Source of the DNA: DATFVA01 sp963815785
GTDB taxonomy: Bacteria; Bacteroidota; Ignavibacteria; Ignavibacteriales; Ignavibacteriaceae
Assembly: GCA_963815785.1 (NCBI GenBank)
Contig: CAWFHZ010000002.1
Span: forward strand, 62,001 to 126,000
Direction of reading: 5' to 3'
Length of the DNA stretch: 64,000 nt
How positions within the stretch are numbered: the stretch's first letter is position 1; each line of letters starts with the position of its first letter. The notes under the pieces were generated by a model that ran no database searches, was not told where the DNA came from, and saw nothing but the letters and a program-made list of their open reading frames with translations. Positions 43,496 to 52,202 of this stretch are shown here, one piece after another. The position numbers and the translations under genes were made by a program.

Positions 43496-45055
43496 ATGGC
43501 AACACGCGATAAAGTCAAAGAGCTAATGGATCTCCGCAACCAGGCCAGGCTTGGCGGCGGTGAAAAGAGGATTGAAGCTCAGCATAGAAAGGGGAAATTT
43601 ACAGCCCGTGAAAGACTCGATCTTCTTCTTGATGAAGGAAGTTTTGAAGAGTTTGATATGTTCGTTTCTCATCGCAGTATAGATTTCGGACTGGATAAAG
43701 AAGCTTACCTCTCTGACGGAGTTGTTACCGGGTATGGTACAATAGACGGAAGATTGGTTTATGTCTTTTCACAGGACTTTACTGTGTTCGGCGGATCACT
43801 TTCGGAGATGTATGCACAAAAAATCTGTAAAGTGATGGATAAAGCAATGAAAGTTGGCGCACCGGTGATCGGAATAAATGATAGTGGTGGCGCCAGGATT
43901 CAGGAAGGAGTAAAAAGCCTTGGTGGTTATGCCGATATTTTTGAACGAAATATTCTTGCCTCAGGACTCATTCCCCAGATCTCTGCAGTATTCGGTCCAT
44001 GTGCAGGAGGCGCAGTATATTCTCCGGCATTAACAGATTTTATAATTATGTCTAAAGAGACAAGTTATATGTTTGTTACAGGTCCTAAGGTTGTAAAAAC
44101 AGTTACCGGGGAGGAAGTTTCGGATGAAGAATTAGGGGGATCATCTATACATTCTACAAAATCTGGTATAACGCATTTTGTAGCAGAAAGCGAAGAAGAA
44201 GGAATTCAAATTGTAAGAAAGTTATTAAGCTTTCTCCCACAAAATAATTTGGAAGATCCACCTGCAGTTGTTTGTCACGATCCTATCGACAGACTTGATG
44301 ATGGCTTAAATGAAATTATTCCTGAAAATCCGAATAAACCATACAATGTAAAAGATATAATTTATTCTATTGCTGATGAAGGTGAATTCCTTGAAATACA
44401 ACAGGTTTACGCTCCAAATATTGTGATTGGTTTTGCCAGATTTAACGGTCTTCCTGTTGGTATTGTTGCAAACCAGCCCAACTATCTTGCGGGGGTACTC
44501 GATATTAATGCATCAAGAAAGGCTGCCAGATTTGTTAGATTCTGCGATTCATTTAATATCCCAATTGTTACACTTGTGGATGTTCCAGGGTTTTTGCCAG
44601 GTACAGCTCAGGAGTATGGAGGAATAATAATTCATGGTGCAAAACTTCTGTTTGCTTACGGTGAAGCAACAGTACCTAAAGTAACGGTGATATTAAGGAA
44701 AGCATATGGCGGGGCTTATGATGTTATGAGTTCTAAGCATCTGCGCGGTGATATTAACTATGCCTGGCCGGGAGCTGAAATTGCCGTAATGGGTCCTAAG
44801 GGTGCAATCGAGGTCCTCCATTATAAACAGTTACAAATAATTGAAAATACTGAAGAGAGAATAAAATTCCTTAAAGAAAAGGAAGAAGAATACAGGAAAA
44901 AATTTGCCACTCCATATGTTGCTGCTAAATATGGTTATATAGACGATGTTATTGAACCGAGGAATACCCGATTCAGAATAATAAGAGCGCTGCAGATGCT
45001 TTCCACTAAAAAAGATGTGAACCCTCCTAAGAAACATTCAAATATACCATTATAG
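43496..45055 (+). CDS. mmdA: Methylmalonyl-CoA decarboxylase alpha / acyl-CoA carboxyltransferase
   Basis: 519 aa. The carboxyltransferase family start RLGGGEKRIEAQHRKGKFTARERL is intact (as GGGEKRIEAQHRKGKFTA). Other motifs are DFTVFGGSLSEMYAQKI, GINDSGGARIQEGV, FGPCAGGAVYSPALTD and GRAYGG-like LRKAYGGAYDVM. The same family serves as PccB in propionyl-CoA carboxylase. The gamma/delta/beta Na+-pump subunits that follow make the decarboxylase alpha subunit the better call. No biotin carboxylase is present in the window. Confidence 0.93.
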   Translation: MATRDKVKELMDLRNQARLGGGEKRIEAQHRKGKFTARERLDLLLDEGSFEEFDMFVSHRSIDFGLDKEAYLSDGVVTGYGTIDGRLVYVFSQDFTVFGGSLSEMYAQKICKVMDKAMKVGAPVIGINDSGGARIQEGVKSLGGYADIFERNILASGLIPQISAVFGPCAGGAVYSPALTDFIIMSKETSYMFVTGPKVVKTVTGEEVSDEELGGSSIHSTKSGITHFVAESEEEGIQIVRKLLSFLPQNNLEDPPAVVCHDPIDRLDDGLNEIIPENPNKPYNVKDIIYSIADEGEFLEIQQVYAPNIVIGFARFNGLPVGIVANQPNYLAGVLDINASRKAARFVRFCDSFNIPIVTLVDVPGFLPGTAQEYGGIIIHGAKLLFAYGEATVPKVTVILRKAYGGAYDVMSSKHLRGDINYAWPGAEIAVMGPKGAIEVLHYKQLQIIENTEERIKFLKEKEEEYRKKFATPYVAAKYGYIDDVIEPRNTRFRIIRALQMLSTKKDVNPPKKHSNIPL

Positions 45056-45067
45056 AAGGGAGGAGTA

Positions 45068-45520
45068 ATGTCCCAGGTGATTAACGCTGATAGTGTAAAA
45101 GCCGCTGCTGATTCAATAAAGAATGCGGTAAATACTAATCATGTTTTCCATAAGATTGAATTTAATCCTTCCAACATTCTAAACAGTCAGGGAATTTTTA
45201 TTTCTGTTGTTGGTTATGTTGTCGTATTCATTGCCCTTCTTCTGTTATACCTGCTCTTCGTAAACCTTTCACGTTTTCTTCAGTTTCAGATTAGAAACAA
45301 ATTAAAGCAAAAAGGTAAAATCGACAAATCTGAGAGAGGAGATCTTTCTGTTTCGGGAGAAATAAATGCCGCAATTTCGGCAGCTCTTTATCTTTATCTG
45401 GAAGAAGTTCATGACATTGAAAGTACAGTATTAACTATTAAAAAAGTTCAAAGAAATTATTCTCCTTGGAGTTCTAAAATTTATGGTTTAAGGGAAAACC
45501 CAATAAAAAGAAGAGTGTGA
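45068..45520 (+). CDS. mmdD: Na+-pumping decarboxylase small membrane subunit (OadG/MmdD-like)
   Basis: 150 aa. A single transmembrane segment (GIFISVVGYVVVFIALLLLYLLFV) follows a ~45-residue N-terminal tail. The cytoplasmic part has GEINAAISAALYLYLEEVHD and ends with VQRNYSPWSSKIYGLRE, a motif seen in OadG-type subunits encoded beside biotin carriers. It links the carboxyltransferase to the membrane beta subunit. It is 1 nt from the biotin carrier gene. Confidence 0.88.
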   Translation: MSQVINADSVKAAADSIKNAVNTNHVFHKIEFNPSNILNSQGIFISVVGYVVVFIALLLLYLLFVNLSRFLQFQIRNKLKQKGKIDKSERGDLSVSGEINAAISAALYLYLEEVHDIESTVLTIKKVQRNYSPWSSKIYGLRENPIKRRV

Positions 45521-45521
45521 A

Positions 45522-45960
45522 ATGAAAAAATTTAAATTTACTATACAGGGAAACAACTACGATGTAGAGATACTTAATTATGAAGATAACATCGCAGAAA
45601 TAGACGTGAACGGGACAGTGTATAAAGTTGAAATTGAAAAGGAACTCCAGAAAGTAAAAACCCCGAAATTAGTAAGGACAAAAGTGGAGCCATCTGCAGG
45701 CGGAGATATTGCAAAAACCAGTAAACCTAGAGAGAAAAAAGGTGTTGGCTCAATTAAAGCCCCGCTTCCGGGTACAATTTTAGAAGTTAAGGTCAAACCT
45801 GGTGATAAGGTGAAGGTTGGAGATAAGCTTTTAATTATGGAAGCCATGAAGATGGAGAACAATATAAACTCCGACAGGGAGGGAACAATTGAAGATGATA
45901 AAAATTAAAGCCGGCGATTCTGTTCTTGAAGGAGATCTTCTTGTTGAGATAGGTGAATAG
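45522..45960 (+). CDS. mmdC: Biotin carboxyl carrier subunit (MmdC-like), end shifted by one base
   Basis: The ORF as read is 128 aa and stops at 45908. It has an N-terminal domain (MKKFKFTIQGNNYDVEIL), a linker, and a biotinyl domain with the biotin Lys in LIMEAMKMENN. It then ends GTIEDDKN. One base downstream in another frame the sequence continues KIKAGDSVLEGDLLVEIGE to a stop at 45958-45960, exactly the missing last strands of the domain. Removing one base around 45894-45899 restores a complete protein of about 146 aa. Without it the biotinyl domain could not fold properly, so either the base is an error or the pump is inactive. Confidence 0.85.
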
Positions 45961-45961
45961 G

Positions 45962-47110
45962 ATGGAAGGTCTAAGACATTTTATCAGCTTTACCGGATTC
46001 GCAAACCTTACGGTTGGTCATATTATTATGATCCTGGTTGGTTTGCTTTTCATTTATCTTGCAATTAAAAAAGAATATGAGCCTCTTTTACTTATTCCTA
46101 TTGGATTCGGAATTCTTATTGGTAATATCCCCTTCCTTGAAAATGTCGGTTTGCAAATTGGTATTTATGAAAACGGAAGTGTTCTTAATTATCTTTACTA
46201 CGGAGTGCTTAAAGGAATTTACCCTCCTTTAATTTTCCTGGGAATAGGTGCGATGACAGATTTTTCCGCTTTACTATCTAATCCAAAACTTCTTCTCTTA
46301 GGTGCCGCTGCACAGGTTGGAATATTTATCACTTTCATTGGTGCAATCTCTCTGGGATTTACTGAACAGCAGGCTGCAGCAATTGGAATTATCGGTGGAG
46401 CTGATGGGCCAACAGCAATTTTCCTATCATCCAAGTTAGCTCCTGAACTTATTGGCCCAATAGCTATTGCTGCCTATTCGTATATGGCGCTTGTCCCTGT
46501 TATTCAACCGCCTATTATGAAATTGCTTACGAGCAGAAAAGAACGTCTTATTAGAATGAAACCTCCACGGTCAGTAGCGCGGACTGAAAAGATTTTATTC
46601 CCGATTATCGGGATGTTACTTACTACATTTATTTCTCCCGGTGCACTTCCGCTCTTAGGAATGCTTTTCTTTGGTAACCTTTTAAAGGAAAGCGGGGTTA
46701 CAAAGAGGTTGGGGGACACTGCAAAAAATGCTTTAATTGATATTGTAACTATTTTATTGGGGGTAACGGTTGGAGCTTCAACACAGGCAACTATTTTTTT
46801 AACTTCGCATTCAATCCTCATATTTGTTTTAGGTGCTATTTCATTTGCAATAGCTACTGCAGGCGGTGTTTTGTTTGCAAAAGTGATGAATGTTTTTTTG
46901 AAGGAAGGAAATAAAATTAATCCTCTAATCGGATCTGCCGGAGTTTCTGCAGTTCCAGACAGTGCGAGAGTATCTCAGTTAATGGGTTTAAAAGAAGACC
47001 CATCCAATCATCTTCTAATGCACGCAATGGCTCCCAATGTTGCAGGGGTTATCGGTAGTGCTGTTGCTGCAGGAATTTTAATGGGGTTTTTATTAAAGAT
47101 TGTAGGATAA
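45962..47110 (+). CDS. mmdB: Na+-translocating decarboxylase beta subunit (OadB/MmdB)
   Basis: About 382 aa from ATG 45962, one base after the restored stop of the biotin carrier. It has about nine to eleven membrane segments. The hallmarks are NVGLQIGIYENGSVLNYLYYG, GAMTDFSALLSNP, GIIGGADGPTAIFLSSKLAP and NPLIGSAGVSAVPDSARVSQ. This subunit decarboxylates carboxybiotin and exports Na+. Last gene of the operon, followed by a strong terminator. Confidence 0.95.
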   Translation: MEGLRHFISFTGFANLTVGHIIMILVGLLFIYLAIKKEYEPLLLIPIGFGILIGNIPFLENVGLQIGIYENGSVLNYLYYGVLKGIYPPLIFLGIGAMTDFSALLSNPKLLLLGAAAQVGIFITFIGAISLGFTEQQAAAIGIIGGADGPTAIFLSSKLAPELIGPIAIAAYSYMALVPVIQPPIMKLLTSRKERLIRMKPPRSVARTEKILFPIIGMLLTTFISPGALPLLGMLFFGNLLKESGVTKRLGDTAKNALIDIVTILLGVTVGASTQATIFLTSHSILIFVLGAISFAIATAGGVLFAKVMNVFLKEGNKINPLIGSAGVSAVPDSARVSQLMGLKEDPSNHLLMHAMAPNVAGVIGSAVAAGILMGFLLKIVG

Positions 47111-47112
47111 AA

Positions 47113-47140
47113 AACGGGCGGATAAATCCGCCCCTTTTTA
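47113..47140. terminator. Bidirectional terminator after mmdB
   Basis: GGGCGGAT and ATCCGCCC form an 8-bp stem with a 2-nt centre, with an A-run on the left and TTTTT on the right. It serves both mmdB and the convergent outer-membrane protein gene. Confidence 0.85.
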
Positions 47141-47146
47141 TTTGAA

Positions 47147-47830
47147 TTAAAAATGATAATTAAATCCCAGTAAAGCTCTGACTACAATTTTAGGTTGATT
47201 TATTGCCTGATCTGCGTCGTAAAAAGTGTATCCTCTTCTGGTATTAATATCCTGACCATCAGGACTATATGTGGTGTCGTGACCGTATATAGCACTGTTG
47301 AAATAATAATCCGCCCCCGCTGAAAATACCAGGTCAAAACTTGGAACAACGGTAAAATAACTTTCTGCGCCCAATCCAAGTCCCCATTGATTACTGTTTA
47401 TATTGAAGAATTCGTTACCGTCAACAAAATTAAATTCTGCAGAAAAAGCCGAATACCTGGCCCCGGCAAATAAGTAGAATCTTCTGAATGACATAAATGG
47501 AACTCTGTAAAGGAAATCCATTCTGAAATTCCAATCGGTTCCGCTTTTTTCCGGAACACCATTGGTTGCGTCATTAATAAAAATTCTTCTTGCATCGGCA
47601 GGATTACCAGGATTTAAAGTTGAATATCCGATTCCAAACCTTACGGATAATGGAAAATCCATTGCGAAATTTGAAATCATCACATTTCCCTGAAGACCAA
47701 ATCCCCCTGTATACCCGACTGAAATTCCCGCACTCACAAAAGGTTTGTGAGCAAAAGTTTGCTCGGTTTGGGCATTTACAATACTGTAATAGCAAAAAAA
47801 GACTATTAAAAAAACATATAGTTTTTTCAT
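47147..47830 (-). CDS. Outer-membrane beta-barrel protein
   Basis: 227 aa. A signal peptide of ~20 residues ends in VNAQ. The mature part alternates aromatic and polar residues in strands such as SAGISVGYTGGFGLQGNVMI, FPLSVRFGIGYS and FYLFAGARYSAF, and ends in ALLGFNYHF, a terminal Phe typical of outer-membrane barrels. It probably has eight to ten strands. The specific role is unknown; it is a single gene convergent with mmdB. Confidence 0.8.
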   Translation of the reverse strand: MKKLYVFLIVFFCYYSIVNAQTEQTFAHKPFVSAGISVGYTGGFGLQGNVMISNFAMDFPLSVRFGIGYSTLNPGNPADARRIFINDATNGVPEKSGTDWNFRMDFLYRVPFMSFRRFYLFAGARYSAFSAEFNFVDGNEFFNINSNQWGLGLGAESYFTVVPSFDLVFSAGADYYFNSAIYGHDTTYSPDGQDINTRRGYTFYDADQAINQPKIVVRALLGFNYHF

Positions 47831-48067
47831 ACAAACTACTCCTATGAATTAATATAATTTACCTGTCTTTTGAAAATAGTTTTTGCGTAGTCCCCGGGAT
47901 GCTTAAGTTTTCAACAAAGGTTATAGGTATAATATGGAATTACTTATTAATTGTAAAGAGATTTTTTAGGTATTTGAAAAAAACCTTTTTCCTTTGAAAT
48001 ATGATAAAAATTACACAAATTATATTAAGCATTTCTCACTTTTACTGCTTTAAAAACAGAGGAAATA

Positions 48068-48799
48068 ATGCGGAGAGAGATTCATAAATGGTACAGCAAT
48101 AATCTTCAGAAAGAAATGGAGGTGGCTGTTTATGGACATTATGGATATGCTCTTTTAATGTTTCCTACTGCTGCCGCTGATTTTCTTGAATACGAAAGAT
48201 TTTTTTTAATAGATAGTATTGCAGATTCTATTAATAGTGGTAATCTGAAAGCTTTTTCAATTAATAGTATAAATGACGAAAGCTGGCTGAACAAAAATAT
48301 ACAGCCTTATGAAAAAGCATTAAGACACAAACAGTACAACAATTACATTTTAGAGGAAGTTATTCCCTTCATTCAGGAACATAATAAGGGATTTGCTCCA
48401 ATTATTTCAACAGGTTCTTCACTGGGTGCTTTCCATGCAGCCAATATTTTTTTCAAAAGACCGGATTTGTTTGCCGGAATAATTGGCATGAGCGGAATTT
48501 ACGATTTGAAATATTATACGGATGGTTACTTTGATGATTTCTGTTATTTCAACTCTCCTGTTGATTATTTGCCTGGCTTAGCCGATGAAAAAATTCTTGC
48601 TGATCTGAGAAACAAAAATATTATTTTAGCCAGTGGACGCGGTGCCTATGAGGATCCGAATGCATCAATAAGGTTATCGGATATTCTGCATTCTAAAAAT
48701 ATTCCACATTGGCTGGATTTGTGGGGAGAAGATATGACTCACGACTGGCCTACGTGGAGAAAAATGTTACCATATTTTCTTGATAATATCAATGTTTAG
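48068..48799 (+). CDS. Esterase-like alpha/beta hydrolase
   Basis: 243 aa without signal peptide. The nucleophile elbow is STGSSLGAFHA (GxSxG) near residue 117, an Asp follows in LASGRGAYEDPN, and the last His is in MTHDWPTW. This order matches the esterase D/putative esterase family acting on small esters. The start has AGAGGAAA before it. It is 3 nt ahead of a PAP2-like gene, so the two may be co-transcribed. Substrate unknown. Confidence 0.82.
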   Translation: MRREIHKWYSNNLQKEMEVAVYGHYGYALLMFPTAAADFLEYERFFLIDSIADSINSGNLKAFSINSINDESWLNKNIQPYEKALRHKQYNNYILEEVIPFIQEHNKGFAPIISTGSSLGAFHAANIFFKRPDLFAGIIGMSGIYDLKYYTDGYFDDFCYFNSPVDYLPGLADEKILADLRNKNIILASGRGAYEDPNASIRLSDILHSKNIPHWLDLWGEDMTHDWPTWRKMLPYFLDNINV

Positions 48800-48802
48800 A
48801 AT

Positions 48803-49441
48803 ATGAACAGGTCGGGACCGAACTGGAGAGAAACTTATAAATTAAAAAACTTTCAGTATCAGCTTCTGCTTTCTGTTTTAATACTGGCACTAATATTATT
48901 TTTGTATACGCAATTTTTATCCTTTGTTGAAGAAAGACAGGGGTTCTCCTTTAATGATCCTGTACTCGGTTTAATATCCCCGATTAATCTTACCTGGCTT
49001 ATTTTCGTTTCTATTTATCTTTCACTTTTTACGGGAATTATAATCCTGTTAAGAAATCCATTTAAACTTCTACTTGCGATTCAAACTTATATGGTTTTAA
49101 TCTTGGTGAGAATTATCGCTATGTACTCTCTTCCTTTTAATCCCCCATCTGATATGATTCCTTTGAATGATCCTTTCGTGCAATATTTCGGAACAGGAGA
49201 ACTGCTTACTAAAGATTTGTTTTTTTCAGGGCATACAGCTACTTTATTTCTGCTATACCTGGTTATAGATAAAAAACCATTTAAACAATTATTCCTTTTG
49301 CTGACAATAATTGTTGCGGCAAGTGTTATTCTGCAACACGTTCATTATTTTGTAGATGTATTTGCTGCTCCCTTCTTTACATTTGGTTGTTTTATTATTG
49401 TAAAAAAAATCAGAGAGAAGTTTAATTATTCTTCTGTATAA
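48803..49441 (+). CDS. PAP2-like membrane phosphatase (sphingomyelin-synthase-type)
   Basis: 212 aa with about six membrane segments. The catalytic residues seem to be in FFSGHTATLFLLYL (His) and VHYFVDVFAAP (His and Asp), the C2/C3 motifs of the PAP2_C group, which includes sphingomyelin synthases. The N-terminal C1 motif is not obvious. It may dephosphorylate or transfer lipid head groups at the membrane. It follows the esterase gene by 3 nt. Confidence 0.75.
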   Translation: MNRSGPNWRETYKLKNFQYQLLLSVLILALILFLYTQFLSFVEERQGFSFNDPVLGLISPINLTWLIFVSIYLSLFTGIIILLRNPFKLLLAIQTYMVLILVRIIAMYSLPFNPPSDMIPLNDPFVQYFGTGELLTKDLFFSGHTATLFLLYLVIDKKPFKQLFLLLTIIVAASVILQHVHYFVDVFAAPFFTFGCFIIVKKIREKFNYSSV

Positions 49442-49484
49442 TATTTTCTTTACACAATAATTAATGGAAAATCCGGAGAGTTTT

Positions 49485-49835
49485 ATGAACGAAGAAATAA
49501 ATGATGCTGTCGAAATATCAAAAATAATTTCCAGTGATTTTGATAAAGCAGGAATATCTTCTGTTATAGCGACTAATGATTTTGATAATCTTAATGAATT
49601 GAGAAAATATTTGGCTGAAAAAATTGCCGGACTTTTAGATACTAATTATGAAAAACTGATAAATATTCTTTACCGGATTGATATAAATGAATCTAAATTG
49701 AATGAGCTTTTTGGAAGAAAAAACAGGGAAGAAATTCCCCCTCGTCTCGCCGATTTGATTATTGAAAGACAAATACAAAAAATTAATATCAGAAATGCTT
49801 ACAGGAATGAAAGAAAAAACCTTTCTGAAGAATAA
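49485..49835 (+). CDS. Small protein of unknown function
   Basis: 116 aa from ATG 49485, which has GGAGAG at good distance. An upstream ATG (49464) lacks an SD. It is mostly helical and charged, with FDNLNELRKYLAEKIAGLL and YEKLINILYRIDINESKL, and ends in a basic tail. The pattern around LYRIDINESKLNELF recalls small proteins that occur near phosphatase genes in Bacteroidota, but I cannot name the family. It lies 43 nt after the PAP2-like gene. Confidence 0.65.
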   Translation: MNEEINDAVEISKIISSDFDKAGISSVIATNDFDNLNELRKYLAEKIAGLLDTNYEKLINILYRIDINESKLNELFGRKNREEIPPRLADLIIERQIQKINIRNAYRNERKNLSEE

Positions 49836-50065
49836 CAATTTGTAATCTGAACTCACTACCCACCGTCTTAAACCCGGAGATTGCTGCTATAATTATTATA
49901 AAATCACAGGCTATAGACATTAAACAAACCGTAAGACTATTATTGATACTTTACCGCCTAATAATTAAGTTCATGCTTTATTTATGTTATTTTTAAGATT
50001 TTCCTCCTTCTTCACATTTTGTCGTTTAGGGTTTAATATTTTTTATAATTCCGGGAGTTTGGGCT

Positions 50066-52108
50066 ATGGCACTTTTTAATTCTAAAGAAATTGAGAAGCT
50101 AAAGAAAGAAAATGAGGAGTTAAAAAATAAACTCCGTCCATTCACCGAAAAGGAAGAAACCGGCAGTTATATGGAAGAAACTGTGAAAAGACTTCAGGGA
50201 GAAATCGAGAGTCTTAATGAAATGAAAGCCAGCCTGAGTGATGAAATAATGATGCTCGATAACGATCAGAAAATTAAAGAATCGGAACTCAATGAACTTT
50301 CCAACAAAATTCCCGAACTAAACGGACTAAAGAAAGAGCTGCAGCATTCAATAGCTGATTATAAAAATCGTATAGAATCAATTAAGAAGAAAACTGAAAA
50401 TAATTTAAGTCAGAGTTCCGAAGAGGGTATCATTCCCTTAGAGGGAAATGAATCGGAACAAATAAAATTTTTGCAAAAAGAAAATGCAGAATATAAAAAT
50501 GAAATACGGGAATTATATAACCGGATTGAAATTCTATTAAGCGAAAAGGAAGATATTGAGGAAGAACTAAGGAATGATAAACCGGTAAAAATAAAAGATG
50601 AAGAAAAGGTTCTGGCGGAACTAAGAGAAAAGGAAGTAAAGATTTTAAGAGGGGTAGAAAATAAGAAAATCGAAGCCACTGCGTTAATCAAAAAAGTTGA
50701 AGAACTTAAAAAAAGGGACCAGGCTGAAAGAGATAACCTCAAAAATATTTATAAAGAGATTGAGGAGAAAAAACGTGAAAAAGAATATTATTCAAAAGAA
50801 GAAGTTAGAATTCTTAATAACGTAGCCAGTCTTAAAGAAAAAGAAGAAAAATTAAAAGATAATATTATTCATTTGGAAAATGAGATAACTTCAAAAGATG
50901 AAATCCTGAATATGTTGACTAAAAATATTGCGCATAAGCAGGAGAAAGAAGTTGAGCTGGACAGAGATCTTCGTGAGCTTGATATTGAATTAAGAGAAAG
51001 ATCAAATTCAATTCGTAAAACTTCCGACGACTACGACAAAATATTTGAGGAAAAAAGCGCTAGCAAAAAAGAACTTAACCAGGTAAAATCTGAACTGGAA
51101 ACCAAATCAGGAAAACTTAGCAAATTAAGTGATGAACTAATCATTCTTGAAAATAGACTATCAGTACTTGAAAATGAAATAAAAAAATCTGAGGCTGTAA
51201 AACTAGAGATCAGTAAAAAGGTAAGTGAGCAGGTAGAAGTTTATGAAAAGCTGAAAGAGCAATCGGACCTTATGAGACAGACACTGCCTTTACTAGAAAA
51301 GAAAAAAACTGAAATTGAAAATGAAAATATTGCGCTCGAAGAAAGATTTGGTAAGGTATTTCAAAAATACAGTAAGGATGTAAATGAACTGAGTCGTAAA
51401 AGAATTCTGTATGAAAAATTAGTTATTGATAAAGAAAAAGAAGTTAATGAAAAGGACCAGGAACTGTTTGAAAAGATTGCTGCTCTTGAAGAAAGTGAAA
51501 GAATTCTGGGTATGAGGCAGGCTGAGCTTAATTCATTACAGGAAACCATAAATGTTCTTGAAGAACAAAAAGAAACTTTGCGTCAGGATATTACTTCACT
51601 TGAAAATAAAACCACAGAAATTTTACGCCGGAACGATGGGTTAAGAATGGAAACTGAATACCTGATGAGCAAGAAACAATCAGTTGAAGTAAGTATGAAA
51701 GAAATATTAAATGATATGAATGAACGTTTTGAAAAAACCAGATCAAAGAAACACGAGATTGATGAAGAAATTGCCGAGTACGAAGACAGGCTTCATATTA
51801 CAAGGGAAAGAATATCCGAATCCCGTAAAGAATTATCTGAATTACAATCTTCAATAGGGAATATCAAACTGGAACATGAAGAACACCGCGGATTAATTAC
51901 CAAACTTGTTACTAAAAAAACAAAACTGCTGGAGGAAATCTCCAGAAGCCAGATACTTCTTCAAAAATATGAGCAGATTAAAGAAAAAGTTAATATAGAG
52001 AAAGCTGCGGCAAATGGTAAAATAGAAGGGGGTATTTTTCCGGGGGGAGAAATTGTAAATGAAATGAATGACCGGAAAAATCACAATGGAGAGCAGACTT
52101 CCAAATAA
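50066..52108 (+). CDS. Long coiled-coil protein of unknown function
   Basis: 680 aa. Almost the whole protein is heptad-rich Glu/Lys sequence from residue ~8 (EIEKLKKENEELKNKL) to ~650, interrupted only by short breaks (e.g. EEGIIPLEGNESEQ). There is no ATPase head, signal peptide or membrane segment, so it is not an SMC or Rad50. The C-terminal ~30 residues are Gly/Asn-rich (GKIEGGIFPGGEI). It may be a cytoplasmic filament or scaffold. It is alone between a 230-nt gap without recognised features and the amylase gene. Confidence 0.75.
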   Translation: MALFNSKEIEKLKKENEELKNKLRPFTEKEETGSYMEETVKRLQGEIESLNEMKASLSDEIMMLDNDQKIKESELNELSNKIPELNGLKKELQHSIADYKNRIESIKKKTENNLSQSSEEGIIPLEGNESEQIKFLQKENAEYKNEIRELYNRIEILLSEKEDIEEELRNDKPVKIKDEEKVLAELREKEVKILRGVENKKIEATALIKKVEELKKRDQAERDNLKNIYKEIEEKKREKEYYSKEEVRILNNVASLKEKEEKLKDNIIHLENEITSKDEILNMLTKNIAHKQEKEVELDRDLRELDIELRERSNSIRKTSDDYDKIFEEKSASKKELNQVKSELETKSGKLSKLSDELIILENRLSVLENEIKKSEAVKLEISKKVSEQVEVYEKLKEQSDLMRQTLPLLEKKKTEIENENIALEERFGKVFQKYSKDVNELSRKRILYEKLVIDKEKEVNEKDQELFEKIAALEESERILGMRQAELNSLQETINVLEEQKETLRQDITSLENKTTEILRRNDGLRMETEYLMSKKQSVEVSMKEILNDMNERFEKTRSKKHEIDEEIAEYEDRLHITRERISESRKELSELQSSIGNIKLEHEEHRGLITKLVTKKTKLLEEISRSQILLQKYEQIKEKVNIEKAAANGKIEGGIFPGGEIVNEMNDRKNHNGEQTSK

Positions 52109-52202
52109 TAAAATATTTTAAAGCTTTTTTTCCATATTTTATTATACGGCTGTTCAGAACACTCTGTACTATTTCATTCAATTAAAATTATCTGAGAAAT
52201 TT

